Assembly (NCBI RefSeq): GCF_018742245.1
Contig: NZ_CP036132.1
Coordinates: 553,001 to 617,000 of the forward strand
From: Bacillus mycoides
Lineage (GTDB): Bacteria; Bacillota; Bacilli; Bacillales; Bacillaceae_G
DNA length: 64,000 nucleotides
Direction of reading: 5' to 3'
The position numbers were made by a program, and so were the translations under genes. Positions 9,802 through 18,021 of this stretch are shown in pieces; the stretch's first letter is position 1; each line of letters begins with the position of its first letter. A model generated the notes under the pieces. The model was given only the letters and a program-made list of their open reading frames with translations, ran no database searches and was not told the origin of the DNA.

Positions 9802-9803
9802 TG

Positions 9804-9839
9804 AGAGATGTGTAGAAGTAACTGCACATCTCTTTTTTG
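9804..9839 (+). terminator. Terminator after the lipoyl-like gene
   Basis: The stem AGAGATGTG / CACATCTCT has a 12-nt loop and is followed by a run of T residues, directly after the stop codon. Confidence 0.85.
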
Positions 9840-9992
9840 TTCCATATATTACAAAAAGAACATTGTTTTTTCACAAATCTCACACAGTTTTTTGATATTC
9901 TTCTAGTTGAATATAAATATAACGAATAGATATTTTGAAATAATGTATTCTCGTTGAGGGGGATTATATTGTTTTTTAGGGAGGAAATAAGG

Positions 9993-10499
9993 ATGAGAGT
10001 AAAGTATGCTGCGCTTGCTATATGTTTATGTTTCGTATTTACAGTAGTAGGGTGTGGAAAAAAGGAAATAGAAGTTGTTGCAGTTGATGAGAAAAACGAT
10101 AAGTGTGATATTTGTCAAATAGGGGTAATGGATAATCAATTCACAACAGAAATTATTTTGGAGAATGGAAAAGCATTAAAATTTGATGATATTGGCTGCA
10201 TGTATAAATGGATGGATAACAATAAAAATGAGAATATGAAAGAAAAATTTGTGCGAGACTACGATACGAAAGATTGGATTCCATTGCAGGAAGCAACTTA
10301 TGTATATGATAAAACAATAACAACACCTATGGCTTATAACGTAATTTCTTTTAAAGATAAAAAAGATGCAGAAAGTTTTGTGTCTAAATATACTGGGGCG
10401 GTCCTTTCCTATAAAGATTTATCAGAGCATAGGTGGGAAATGAATAAAGAGATGATAGGGAAACCGAAAAAAGGGAATAGCGGAGGACATTCTCATTAA
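9993..10499 (+). CDS. NosL-like lipoprotein
   Basis: A 168-residue lipoprotein: signal peptide of about 18 residues with lipobox VVGC. The mature part has a CDICQIGVM motif and a later FDDIGCMYKWM segment, the pattern of NosL-family proteins, which bind copper and help metallate enzymes such as nitrous oxide reductase. No nos genes lie nearby, so another metallochaperone role is likelier. The C-terminus GHSH could bind metal. I chose ATG 9993 because AGGGAGG sits 8 nt upstream and it starts directly at the signal peptide; the longer TTG form from 9954 has none. Confidence 0.75.
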   Translation: MRVKYAALAICLCFVFTVVGCGKKEIEVVAVDEKNDKCDICQIGVMDNQFTTEIILENGKALKFDDIGCMYKWMDNNKNENMKEKFVRDYDTKDWIPLQEATYVYDKTITTPMAYNVISFKDKKDAESFVSKYTGAVLSYKDLSEHRWEMNKEMIGKPKKGNSGGHSH

Positions 10500-10518
10500 T
10501 CCGAAACAGTAGTTACAT

Positions 10519-10548
10519 AAAGGACAACCATCTAAGGTTGTTCTTTTC
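10519..10548 (+). terminator. Terminator after the NosL-like gene
   Basis: The stem AAGGACAACC / GGTTGTTCTT with a 5-6 nt loop runs into TTTTC. Confidence 0.8.
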
Positions 10549-10820
10549 TTTGGCTGATGAGATGAAAAATTGAAAGATAAAAGGTGTAAAATAGTTAGAA
10601 GAACAGTTACAATATAATATAGTGACATATTCAGAGTGATTACTATGTGTATTTGAGTAATTAAGGGTAACAAAGATGTACAAGTATCGCTGAAACATGC
10701 TAAACTAATTGCTCCATAATATTAATGATGGAGCTGGGTGGCATATCATTCCAAACATGAATTATATGTTGAGAAAACATGAGCATAAGTATACTATGAC
10801 AATTGAAGAAGGAATATAAG
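10549..10820. other. Intergenic stretch without a clear gene
   Basis: About 270 nt of AT-rich DNA between the NosL-like terminator and a small upstream ORF. Short frames such as one beginning MNYMLRKHEHKYTMTIEEGI (about 10756-10819) exist but have no good ribosome site, and may be remnants of a decayed gene. No tRNA or conserved structure was seen. Confidence 0.4.
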
Positions 10821-10898
10821 GTGCTTATGGATAAATCTATTGAAGAAGAGTTATTGCATGTGATGGAGGAATGGTTAAGAAAACATTATCTTTCATAG
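10821..10898 (+). CDS. Possible short upstream ORF coupled to the ankyrin lipoprotein
   Basis: GTG 10821 (or ATG 10827) opens a 25- (or 23-) codon frame containing MDKSIEEELLHVMEEWLRKH and stopping at TAG 10896-10898. The stop overlaps the AGGAG ribosome site (10897-10901) of the lipoprotein gene, an arrangement seen in translationally coupled leaders. GAAGGA lies upstream of the GTG. It may equally be the tail of a decayed gene. Confidence 0.35.
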   Translation: MLMDKSIEEELLHVMEEWLRKHYLS

Positions 10899-10909
10899 GA
10901 GCTGTAGTT

Positions 10910-11704
10910 GTGAGAAAACAAAAAATTTTATTATGTACATTATTAGGACTTTTAATGATGGTAGTGGCTTGTGATAAGCAAGAAGAACCTGAATCGAAAC
11001 CGGTTCACGTGAAAAACGAAAAAAAGCAAGAAAAGCATAAAGAAAAGGAAAAAGATAAAGAAGAGACTGGTATAAATTTAATGGATAAGCAATTATTGCT
11101 TTCTGCGACCCTAGGTGATACAGAAACGACTATGAAATTAATAAAGGACGGGGCAAATATAAACGTAGAGGGCGATAATGGAGAAACACCTATCTTGGCA
11201 GCGGTGTATCAAAATCATATAGAGACAGTTAAAGCGTTAATTGATGCAGGCGCCGATATTGAAATCCAAGATGAAAAACAAAGCAATCCATTTCTTTATG
11301 CTAGCAGAGAGGGCTATACAGACATCGTAAAACTACTAATTAATGCAGGTGCTAATACGAAAGAAACTACTAGGTCGGGTGGAACAGCATTAATTTCTGC
11401 ATCAGAGCGTGGTCATGTAGAGGTCGTAAAAGAATTATTAGAACATACGGATATTGATGTGAATTATAAAAATAATCGTGGTGGGACAGCATTATTAGAA
11501 ACGATTGTGTTAGGAAATGGTAGTGACAGCCATAAAAGGGTAATTCAAATGCTTATTGAGCATGGAGCGGATGTAAATATGGCTAACAATGAAGGGACTA
11601 GGCCATTGCAACATGCTGAAAAAAGAGGTTTTAAAGATATTGCGAATATGTTGAGGGTAGCTGGAGCGAATGAAGTAGTGCAGCCACAACAACCAATGGA
11701 GTAA
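10910..11704 (+). CDS. Ankyrin-repeat lipoprotein
   Basis: A lipoprotein of 264 residues: signal peptide with lipobox MVVAC, a charged Lys/Glu linker (about 25-55), then about five ankyrin repeats (GETPILAAVYQNHIETVKALIDAGAD, repeated ALISASERGHVEVVKELL and similar). Ankyrin repeats mediate protein binding, so this is probably an extracytoplasmic binding protein on the membrane outer face. I chose GTG 10910 because AGGAG 10897-10901 has ideal 8-nt spacing; ATG 10871 would add 13 residues before the signal peptide and has GGAGG only one base away. No partner gene is evident. Confidence 0.8.
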   Translation: MRKQKILLCTLLGLLMMVVACDKQEEPESKPVHVKNEKKQEKHKEKEKDKEETGINLMDKQLLLSATLGDTETTMKLIKDGANINVEGDNGETPILAAVYQNHIETVKALIDAGADIEIQDEKQSNPFLYASREGYTDIVKLLINAGANTKETTRSGGTALISASERGHVEVVKELLEHTDIDVNYKNNRGGTALLETIVLGNGSDSHKRVIQMLIEHGADVNMANNEGTRPLQHAEKRGFKDIANMLRVAGANEVVQPQQPME

Positions 11705-11881
11705 AAAGAAGAAGAAATAAAGGGTACGAATTAATCCCATTTAGATAGACAGAATGAAGAAGTCATTTAGTATGATGGATTCAGTAATGTGTATTTAAAT
11801 GGGGTTTTTGTTTTGAACATGAAAAATAGAGTATGGATGGATAGTATATGGAGACACACATAGTAACTAAGGAGGATATAA

Positions 11882-12562
11882 ATGAGGCTTTCAGAACTTG
11901 AGTTAATAGCAATTCAGGCAGAGGTTTTATTTGTTCATAATCAAGTAGGAAAAATGATATGTGTAAATGAACAGGGAAATTCGAAAGCACCGCGTTTTTT
12001 TCTTGGCAGAACTCGTGAAGGGAATATAAAGAGATATCATTATAATCTGGATAGTGAAATGATAAGTAAGATTGAGAAAATAATTTTAGAATGTTCAAAT
12101 CATATAGAGATAGCAAAGATTATTAAAGTATTAAATGATGAGAGAACGGTGGAGAATATTTGGATGGGTTCTGCTTACATGTTTCCAAATAATTTAAATA
12201 AGCCGACTAGGGCGATACAAATAACAGAGAAAAATAAAGAGCTTTTGCGAGAAAATTTCCCTAATCTAATAGAACAGATGGAATGGAGGCAACCTTATTT
12301 TGCAATTGTTGAAAATGAACAAGTAGTTTCTATATGTTGTAGTGCAAGAAGCAGCCCAGAGGCTTCTGAAGCGAGTGTAGAAACGTTAGCTGAGTTTCAA
12401 GGGAATGGATATGGTTCGGATGTTGTTACAGCCTGGGCGATATCGGTAAAAGAAGAAAAACGTATTCCACTGTATAGTACTTCTTGGGAGAATTTTGCCT
12501 CACAAGCAGTGGCGAGAAAACTAAAATTGATTAAATACGGAATGAATTTACATATCACTTAA
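11882..12562 (+). CDS. GNAT-family N-acetyltransferase
   Basis: A 226-residue protein whose C-terminal half (about 110-220) has the GNAT fold: IVENEQVVSICCSARSS, then VETLAEFQGNGYGSDVVTAWA, where the QGNGYG segment is the acetyl-CoA pyrophosphate-binding loop, and a final YSTSWENFASQAVARKLKL. The N-terminal half is poorly conserved and may contact substrate. The substrate is unknown. GGAGG at 11872-11876 precedes the ATG. It is monocistronic, ending at a very strong terminator. Confidence 0.8.
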   Translation: MRLSELELIAIQAEVLFVHNQVGKMICVNEQGNSKAPRFFLGRTREGNIKRYHYNLDSEMISKIEKIILECSNHIEIAKIIKVLNDERTVENIWMGSAYMFPNNLNKPTRAIQITEKNKELLRENFPNLIEQMEWRQPYFAIVENEQVVSICCSARSSPEASEASVETLAEFQGNGYGSDVVTAWAISVKEEKRIPLYSTSWENFASQAVARKLKLIKYGMNLHIT

Positions 12563-12611
12563 ATTTTAAACACAGTTGTTTGCTGTTGGAGTTTATTCGA
12601 ATATCTAGATT

Positions 12612-12660
12612 CCTGTAAAGAAAGCCGCATCCTTGTTCAGGATGCGGCTTTCTTTACAGG
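12612..12660. terminator. Strong terminator after the GNAT gene
   Basis: A perfect 22-bp stem with a 5-nt loop, built on CCTGTAAAGAAAGCCGCATC and its complement. It could stop transcription from both sides, including the minus-strand peptide gene at 12741-12824. Confidence 0.88.
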
Positions 12661-12740
12661 GAGATAAGGGATCAAAGAAATGATGAAGTCTTATCTCTTT
12701 TATATGAGTAAAGGGTCTAGAATGAATTTTGTCCTTGTCA

Positions 12741-12824
12741 TTATTTGTTTAACTCCATTGCAACCTGTTTCCCATTTACGAAAACCTCTGCCACCGCTAC
12801 TAAAACTTCCATCACTTTTTTCAT
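12741..12824 (-). CDS. 27-residue peptide, copy A of a paralogous pair
   Basis: The minus strand encodes a 27-residue peptide beginning MKKVMEVLVAVAEVF and ending VNGKQVAMELNK. AAGGAGAG lies about 9 nt before the ATG. It is 19-20 of 27 identical to the peptide at 23150-23233, with the same promoter layout (palindrome, 44 nt, TATACT). Two diverged copies that keep frame, start, stop and ribosome site argue for a real gene. The N-terminal part is hydrophobic (VLVAVAEVFV) without a signal-peptide cleavage site, and the tail is charged. I do not recognise a family. It may be a signalling, membrane-active or regulatory peptide. Confidence 0.7.
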   Translation of the reverse strand: MKKVMEVLVAVAEVFVNGKQVAMELNK

Positions 12825-12864
12825 ATCTTATCTCTCCTTGTTTTTTGTTTTATTTCTTACTTTT

Positions 12865-12928
12865 AGTATAAGGAAATGCAGTAATTACAACCATCGAATT
12901 GGATGACAAGAGACTTACAGTGTTGTAA
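12865..12928 (-). promoter_or_regulatory. Promoter A with TTACA-N4-TGTAA box
   Basis: Minus-strand promoter of peptide A. The 14-bp palindrome TTACA-ACAC-TGTAA is at 12915-12928 and the -10 hexamer TATACT at 12865-12870, exactly 44 nt apart. GTCA lies 7 nt past the palindrome. The -35 hexamer at 17-nt spacing is TGGTTG, far from consensus, which suggests activator dependence. The palindrome fits the consensus I recall for BceR-like response regulators (TNACA-N4-TGTAA). Confidence 0.65.
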
Positions 12929-13037
12929 GGATAATAGTTTTAGTTTGTAATAAATGTGATTTCGAATATCGATTCAGAAATTTCTGTCGTTTTGAATTAT
13001 AATTAGAAAGAGAATGGTTTAGAAAGAAGAGGATAAT

Positions 13038-13742
13038 ATGAAAAGAATTCTTGTTATTAGTGATATTCATGGAGAAATAGAAAAGTTCGAACAATTATTG
13101 GAAGAAGCTCACTACGATACAAAACAGGATCAACTAATTTTATTGGGGGATTATGTAGATCGTGGCCCGAATGCACGTGCTGTAATTGAAAAGGTGAAAG
13201 ATTTAAAAGAAGAAGGAGCGTTCGTTTTAAAGGGGAATCATGAAGATATGATGATTAAAGCGTTAACGACTGATGAGGAACGTTCATGGAACCATTGGGT
13301 AAAAAGCAATGGTGGGGATAAAACATTATATAGCTATGGATTCGTAGAAGAAGACATTGTGGTTAATGAGGAGGACTTCCAAAAGCCGATTTTAAAATCT
13401 CATGTATTAGAGGAACATGTAAAGTTTATTCAAGAATTAGATCATTACATTGAAACAGAAGAGTATATATTTGTACATGCTGGTGTTGAGACAATGAAAC
13501 AAGTTTCTGAATCTGAACCGTACACGTTAATGTGGATCCGTAATGAGTTTCATAGTGGGTATAGTGGCGAAAAGGTTGTTGTATTTGGCCATACGGAAAC
13601 AAAAACGCTTCATGGTAGTGAGAATTGCGGAGTGTATTTTGGTAGTAATCGTATTATTGGAATTGATGGCGGGGCTGTGTATGGTGGTCAGTTAAATTGT
13701 TTGGAGTTGCCGAGTAAAAAGGTATATGTAGTAAAAAATTGA
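13038..13742 (+). CDS. Calcineurin-like metallophosphoesterase, PrpA/PrpE type
   Basis: A 234-residue phosphatase with the full dimetal phosphoesterase signature: SDIHGE (8-13), GDYVDRGPNARAV (about 42-54), GNHEDMM (about 72-78), a histidine in VHAGVE and GHTE near the C-terminus. Such proteins are Mn2+-dependent serine/threonine protein phosphatases or diadenosine-tetraphosphate hydrolases; the sequence does not decide which. GAAGAGG precedes the ATG. It is monocistronic with a terminator overlapping its stop codon. Confidence 0.85.
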   Translation: MKRILVISDIHGEIEKFEQLLEEAHYDTKQDQLILLGDYVDRGPNARAVIEKVKDLKEEGAFVLKGNHEDMMIKALTTDEERSWNHWVKSNGGDKTLYSYGFVEEDIVVNEEDFQKPILKSHVLEEHVKFIQELDHYIETEEYIFVHAGVETMKQVSESEPYTLMWIRNEFHSGYSGEKVVVFGHTETKTLHGSENCGVYFGSNRIIGIDGGAVYGGQLNCLELPSKKVYVVKN

Positions 13743-13780
13743 AAGAGATAAGGGCAATCTTATTTCTTTCAATTTTTTAT
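13737..13780 (+). terminator. Terminator of the metallophosphoesterase gene
   Basis: AATTGAAAGAGATAAG pairs with CTTATTTCTTTCAATT (one mismatch) across a 6-nt loop and is followed by TTTTT. The upstream arm contains the stop codon. Confidence 0.88.
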
Positions 13781-13959
13781 TAAGCGAAATTTAAGAAAGA
13801 GCTTTTATAATAAAGGTTTAAAATTCTCTATCGAGCAAAAATTCAGCAGGGGATATGTGGGAATGGAATTACATGATATGATTACATTCTTTCGTTAGGA
13901 AGAGAAGAAATGTAATAATAAATAGAATTGAACTATATTGTGGAAGGTGAGAAAGGCCG

Positions 13960-14631
13960 ATGCGCTTACTTGTAGTAGAAGATAATGCTTCTTTATTGGA
14001 GTCTATAGTACAAATTTTACGTGATGAATTTGAAGTGGACACGGCAATGAATGGGGAAGATGGTTTATTTTTAGCATTACAAAATATATATGATGCAATA
14101 TTACTTGATGTCATGATGCCAGAAATGGATGGATTTGAAGTTATCCAAAAAATACGAGATGAAAAGATTGAAACGCCAGTTTTATTTTTAACAGCGAAAG
14201 ATTCTTTGGAGGATCGAGTTAAAGGCTTAGATTTTGGCGGGGATGATTATCTCGTTAAGCCGTTTCAAGCACCGGAACTAAAAGCGAGAATTCGTGCTTT
14301 ATTAAGACGAAGTGGTAGTTTAACAACAAAGCAGACAATTCGTTATAAAGGAATCGAATTGTTTGGAAAAGACAAAGGCGCACAAGTCGATGGGCAAGCA
14401 ATTAAGTTGACCTTAAAACAGTATGAACTTCTAGAGTACCTCATTCAAAATAGCGGTAAAATTTTAATGCGTGAACAAATTTTTGATCGTGTTTGGGGAT
14501 TTGATTCAGATACAACAGTAGCTATCGTAGAAGTGTATGTTCATCACTTACGTAAAAAATTAGAGCCATTCGGTTATCAGAAAGATATTCAAACTGTTCG
14601 TGGTATTGGATATATATTAAAAGGACAATGA
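13960..14631 (+). CDS. OmpR-family response regulator
   Basis: A 223-residue regulator: receiver domain with ED8-D8/N9 pocket, phospho-acceptor D50 (AILLDVMMPEMDG), T/K switch residues (LTAKD, YLVKPF), and an OmpR-type winged-helix domain (about 125-222, TLKQYELLEYLIQN, VEVYVHHLRKKL, VRGIGYIL). The ATG overlaps no gene and has AAGGTGAGAAAGG upstream. It overlaps its kinase gene by 4 nt. The two genes downstream (repeat protein and C39 peptidase) are possible targets by proximity only. Confidence 0.9.
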   Translation: MRLLVVEDNASLLESIVQILRDEFEVDTAMNGEDGLFLALQNIYDAILLDVMMPEMDGFEVIQKIRDEKIETPVLFLTAKDSLEDRVKGLDFGGDDYLVKPFQAPELKARIRALLRRSGSLTTKQTIRYKGIELFGKDKGAQVDGQAIKLTLKQYELLEYLIQNSGKILMREQIFDRVWGFDSDTTVAIVEVYVHHLRKKLEPFGYQKDIQTVRGIGYILKGQ

Positions 14632-15878
14632 AAAAGGGAAGTATGTTTCAAAAAACACGTATTCGTCTGACTATAGTAAACTCATTAGTATTTATCCTAT
14701 TAATAGGAGTATTAGGGAGTATTATTTATTCATACACATATAAGCGCATTTATAATGAAGTAGATACATCCATAGAAAAAATGGTTCAGCATAGAGAGAT
14801 TTCAGATGATAAAAAACTACCTAAAAAAATCAGGGGATATTTCCCAATTGGGGATCCAAGGATAATAGAGTTAACTTGGAGTGGAAACAGAGTGGAGATA
14901 GGTGGCGAAAACGGCAAACGTCGTTTTATCTTCGAAGACAATTTGGAAAAGTTTTCTCCAAAAAAATTAGAATCTTTGCAAGATATTGAAGTGCAAGGGC
15001 TATATTTTAGAACGTTCGCGTTTCAAAAAGATGGAAAAATAGTTCAAATCGTACGCGATATAACAGCTGAAGAAGAAATGCTAAATACATTATTTTTAAT
15101 TCTCGTTATAGGTTGTAGCGTAGGAAGCCTATGTGCAATAGGAATCGGCTTTTTCCTAGCTGGTAGAGCACTCATACCTATTCAAAATTCATGGGAAAAA
15201 CAGCAGCGGTTCGTTTCTGATGCATCACATGAATTAAGAACACCGCTTGCAGTTATTCAATCAAAAACGGATGTGTTATTCCAGTCACCATCCGCTACGA
15301 TAGAAGAAAAGGCGATGGATATTTCTACAATTTCAAAGGAATGTAGGCGGTTATCGAAGCTAGTTAGCAATTTATTATTATTAGCACGTTCGGATTCTAA
15401 TCAAATTGAGGTGGATAAGAAAACATTTAAACTTGATAAATTGTTAGAAGAAATAGTAGATCCATATAAAGAAATTGCTTCTTATCAAGAAAAAGAGATG
15501 ATATTAAAAGTAGAACACGACATATTGTTTATGGGCGATAGAGAGAGAATCCATCAAATGATGGTCATATTGCTAGATAATGCGATGAAGTATACGAATG
15601 AAGGCGGGCATATTCAAATCGATTGCACGCAAACGAACAGTTCGATTCGTATACAGGTGAAAGATGATGGGATAGGAGTTACAGAAGAGGATATTCCAAA
15701 ATTATTTGATCGTTTTTATCAAGGCGATAAAGCGAGAAGTACATCAGAGGGTGCGGGATTAGGTCTTTCAATTGCGAATTGGATTGTAGAAAAGCATTAC
15801 GGGAAAATATCAGTAGAGAGTAAATTGGGAGAGGGCACCTGTTTTGAAGCGATTTTCCCTAAAAACCAAAGAATATAA
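14628..15878 (+). CDS. Sensor histidine kinase partner of the OmpR regulator
   Basis: A 416-residue kinase. TM1 spans about 13-35, an extracytoplasmic sensor of about 110 residues follows, TM2 is about 150-175, then a short linker, HisKA with H201 in SDASHELRTPLAV and a HATPase domain (N box MVILLDNAMKYTNEGG, G1 DDGIGV, F box FDRFYQGDKAR, G2 GAGLGLSIA). It starts inside the regulator's stop region (ATGA overlap), so translation is coupled. The signal is unknown. It is followed by a terminator at 15884. Confidence 0.9.
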   Translation: MKKGSMFQKTRIRLTIVNSLVFILLIGVLGSIIYSYTYKRIYNEVDTSIEKMVQHREISDDKKLPKKIRGYFPIGDPRIIELTWSGNRVEIGGENGKRRFIFEDNLEKFSPKKLESLQDIEVQGLYFRTFAFQKDGKIVQIVRDITAEEEMLNTLFLILVIGCSVGSLCAIGIGFFLAGRALIPIQNSWEKQQRFVSDASHELRTPLAVIQSKTDVLFQSPSATIEEKAMDISTISKECRRLSKLVSNLLLLARSDSNQIEVDKKTFKLDKLLEEIVDPYKEIASYQEKEMILKVEHDILFMGDRERIHQMMVILLDNAMKYTNEGGHIQIDCTQTNSSIRIQVKDDGIGVTEEDIPKLFDRFYQGDKARSTSEGAGLGLSIANWIVEKHYGKISVESKLGEGTCFEAIFPKNQRI

Positions 15879-15883
15879 GTGAG

Positions 15884-15919
15884 AAGACGATCTTGTTTTT
15901 ACAAGGTCGTCTTTTTTTA
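15884..15919 (+). terminator. Terminator of the OmpR-type two-component operon
   Basis: AAGACGATCTTGT pairs with ACAAGGTCGTCTT over a 4-nt TTTT loop and ends in a seven-T run. Confidence 0.88.
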
Positions 15920-16111
15920 AGGGAAAGTTAAGGAACAACTTGTAGCATGTATTACATAATGGAAACTTGTGATGGAAAGAAAAGCTGTAAGGTTTTTTGA
16001 ATGAACTGGATAAATCATAAGGTTATTTCTAACAGAGATGAAGTTTATGTATAGTATAAAAAAAATTATGGGAAAGCTGGAAAAAGAAAGCGTGAGAGGG
16101 AGGAAGAAGTC

Positions 16112-16933
16112 TTGAAAAAGAAAATGATGACGGTATTCACTATTGGAGTAATGAGTTTAAGTATATTAGGGGGTGCCTCTCCTTCTGGAATGACAAAAGG
16201 AAAGACAGATTACACGCAGCGTAGTAAAGAACAATTAAACAATGGGAAGATACATGCAATACATACAGAAGAAAAAGCAGAGAAATTAGGAATTGAAACA
16301 GAGGGAAAAGAACAAATTACGTTAGAAAAAGAAATTCATGAGACGGAAGTAGGAAGAGAAGCTGATCAATTAGGTATCTCGGCAGAAGGAAAAGATGTTG
16401 GAATTCTTTCAGAAGAAATTTATGAAACAAAAGTGAGGCAAGAAGCGTTGAAACTAGGAATATCTATAGAGAATACGCCGATTGTAAGTTTAATTGATCA
16501 AATTAATAAGATTAAAATTAATAATGAAGCAGAAAAGCTTGGTGTTTCAACTGAAGGAAAAGAAATAGAAGAAATTGAGGAAGAAATCTACGGCACGAAA
16601 GTTAAAGAAGAGGCAGAAAAGCTAGGTATTGCTCAACAAGGAAAAGAGATGGAAGAGTTAGCACAAGAAGTGTACGAACAAAAAGTACAGGAAGAAGCAA
16701 AAAAATATCATATTGATTTATATGGCAAAGATATATATCAAGTATTAAGAGAAATAAATGAGCAAAAGGTAATAGAGATAGCAGAGGAGCTTAATATGGA
16801 TAGAACGAATATGGGCATTCAAGAGCTAGCGGAAAAAATAAAACGAGAACAACCTGAAAAAGGAAACGAACTAAAATTTATACCAATGATTCAAACAGAT
16901 GCAGATGCGTTTTATTCGTATTTAACGAATTAA
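16112..16933 (+). CDS. Secreted protein of seven 28-residue repeats
   Basis: A 273-residue protein with an N-terminal signal peptide (about 1-24, ending GGASPSG) and a region of seven consecutive repeats of exactly 28 residues, residues 51-246. The consensus is about K-V-x-x-E-A-E-K-L-G-I-x-x-x-G-K-E-x-x-x-L-x-x-E-I-Y-E-x. The A-x-x-L-G-I...G-K...L-x-x-E-I pattern suggests a helix-loop-helix unit, loosely like SAP/HeH folds. A 27-residue tail follows. The start is TTG with GGGAGG upstream; no other start keeps the signal peptide. The gene is 13 nt from a C39-type peptidase, so the two probably act together. The function is unknown. Confidence 0.8.
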   Translation: MKKKMMTVFTIGVMSLSILGGASPSGMTKGKTDYTQRSKEQLNNGKIHAIHTEEKAEKLGIETEGKEQITLEKEIHETEVGREADQLGISAEGKDVGILSEEIYETKVRQEALKLGISIENTPIVSLIDQINKIKINNEAEKLGVSTEGKEIEEIEEEIYGTKVKEEAEKLGIAQQGKEMEELAQEVYEQKVQEEAKKYHIDLYGKDIYQVLREINEQKVIEIAEELNMDRTNMGIQELAEKIKREQPEKGNELKFIPMIQTDADAFYSYLTN

Positions 16934-16946
16934 AAAGGGCGTGAGA

Positions 16947-17717
16947 GTGATACGAAAATGGAAGTGGTATATATGTATTACCGTACTATGTATAGGAATA
17001 TGGTGGGCATATACAAATGGGATTACAACGTATGTGGAGAAAGTAAAGGGGTTACTATTATCAAGTATACAAAGTCAAAAACGAATAGAGTTTAGTAATA
17101 ACGATGAAACAGTCATGTTATCAAATGTGCCCTTAATTCAGCAGTTACCAGAGCTAGAGAGAGGCTGCGAAGTAACAAGTTTAGCGATGATGTTACAATA
17201 CGCGGGTGTTTCTGTAGATAAGATGAAATTGGCGAGTGAAATAAAAAAAGTTAATTTTTTAGACGATGGTGTAAGAGGAAATCCGAATGAAGGATTTGTT
17301 GGGAACATTTATACGTTTTCTGAATCGGGATACGGTGTATATCATGGACCACTTTTTCAATTAGCGAAAAAGTATTTACCGAATGAAGCTGTTGATTTAA
17401 CAGGGAAGGGTATAGAAGAAATTTATAAGAGTGTAAATAATGGACAACCGGTAGTCATGATTACGAATGCAACATATGCACCGCTAGATGAGGATGAATT
17501 CACTATATGGGAAACAAATGGTGGAGATGTTTCCATTACTTATAATGAACATTGTGTTGTTCTTGTTGGATATGATAAGGAATATGTATATATTCGCGAT
17601 CCTCTTAATGAGAGCTTGGATGTAAAGGTGCCAAGAGGAAGCTTTGAACAGGCATGGATGCAGATGGGAAGTCAGGCAATTAGTTATGTAAAAGGTGTTT
17701 TTAAGAAGCGAAAGTGA
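16947..17717 (+). CDS. Membrane-anchored C39-like cysteine peptidase
   Basis: A protein of 256 residues with an uncleaved N-terminal TM helix (WYICITVLCIGIWWAY) and an extracellular C39-like domain. Catalytic candidates are Cys in ELERGCEVTSLAMML, His in YNEHCVVLVGYD and Asp in YIRDPL, in the order expected for papain-like C39_2 proteins. The domain is not attached to an ABC transporter, unlike bacteriocin C39 peptidases. GTG 16947 is preferred because AAGGG 16935-16939 is 7 nt upstream; GTG 16941 would be too close. The gene is coupled to the repeat-protein gene, a plausible substrate or partner. Confidence 0.82.
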   Translation: MIRKWKWYICITVLCIGIWWAYTNGITTYVEKVKGLLLSSIQSQKRIEFSNNDETVMLSNVPLIQQLPELERGCEVTSLAMMLQYAGVSVDKMKLASEIKKVNFLDDGVRGNPNEGFVGNIYTFSESGYGVYHGPLFQLAKKYLPNEAVDLTGKGIEEIYKSVNNGQPVVMITNATYAPLDEDEFTIWETNGGDVSITYNEHCVVLVGYDKEYVYIRDPLNESLDVKVPRGSFEQAWMQMGSQAISYVKGVFKKRK

Positions 17718-17725
17718 TATGAAAC

Positions 17726-17752
17726 AAGAGAACTTCTATATGGGGTTCTCTT
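17726..17752 (+). terminator. Terminator-like hairpin after the C39 peptidase
   Basis: AAGAGAAC pairs with GTTCTCTT over an 11-nt loop, with only a short T-rich stretch after it. It ends the repeat-protein/C39 operon. Confidence 0.6.
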
Positions 17753-18021
17753 ATTCTGTAAGTTAATCTTTTTAAAAATAACTAAATATGCAGAAATGCA
17801 TAATTGAGCAAAATAATACATATTATTATATATTGTTTCCAAAGTTGTTGAAATAACGAAGAGTGCAGCGGCTGTAGAAGAATAAGTTTATTTGATGGAA
17901 GAAGAAAAGAACTATAAGAAACGACTGTAAATTTAAAGTATAATAACAGCAAATAAGTAAGGTGAAAATGATACCACCTTACTTATTTTTCTATTTAATA
18001 ACTAGGGGAGCTATTGAAGGA
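17753..18021 (+). other. Leader and intergenic region before malK with a 14-bp hairpin
   Basis: A 270-nt AT-rich stretch. A perfect 14-bp stem (AAATAAGTAAGGTG, 17951-17964, with CACCTTACTTATTT, 17975-17988) ends in T-rich sequence 34 nt before the malK ATG, so it looks like an attenuator or a terminator of upstream transcription. A short frame, VSKVVEITKSAAAVEE, within 17836-17886 may be coincidence. Confidence 0.5.

Noticed and set aside
12680..12871. Plus-strand 63-codon frame
   Set aside because: It lies opposite the conserved 27-residue peptide and its promoter; codon use is poor and it has no ribosome site.
17836..17886. Possible fragment VSKVVEITKSAAAVEE like a chemoreceptor tail
   Set aside because: Too short, with no flanking homology or start site; coincidence is likelier than a gene remnant.
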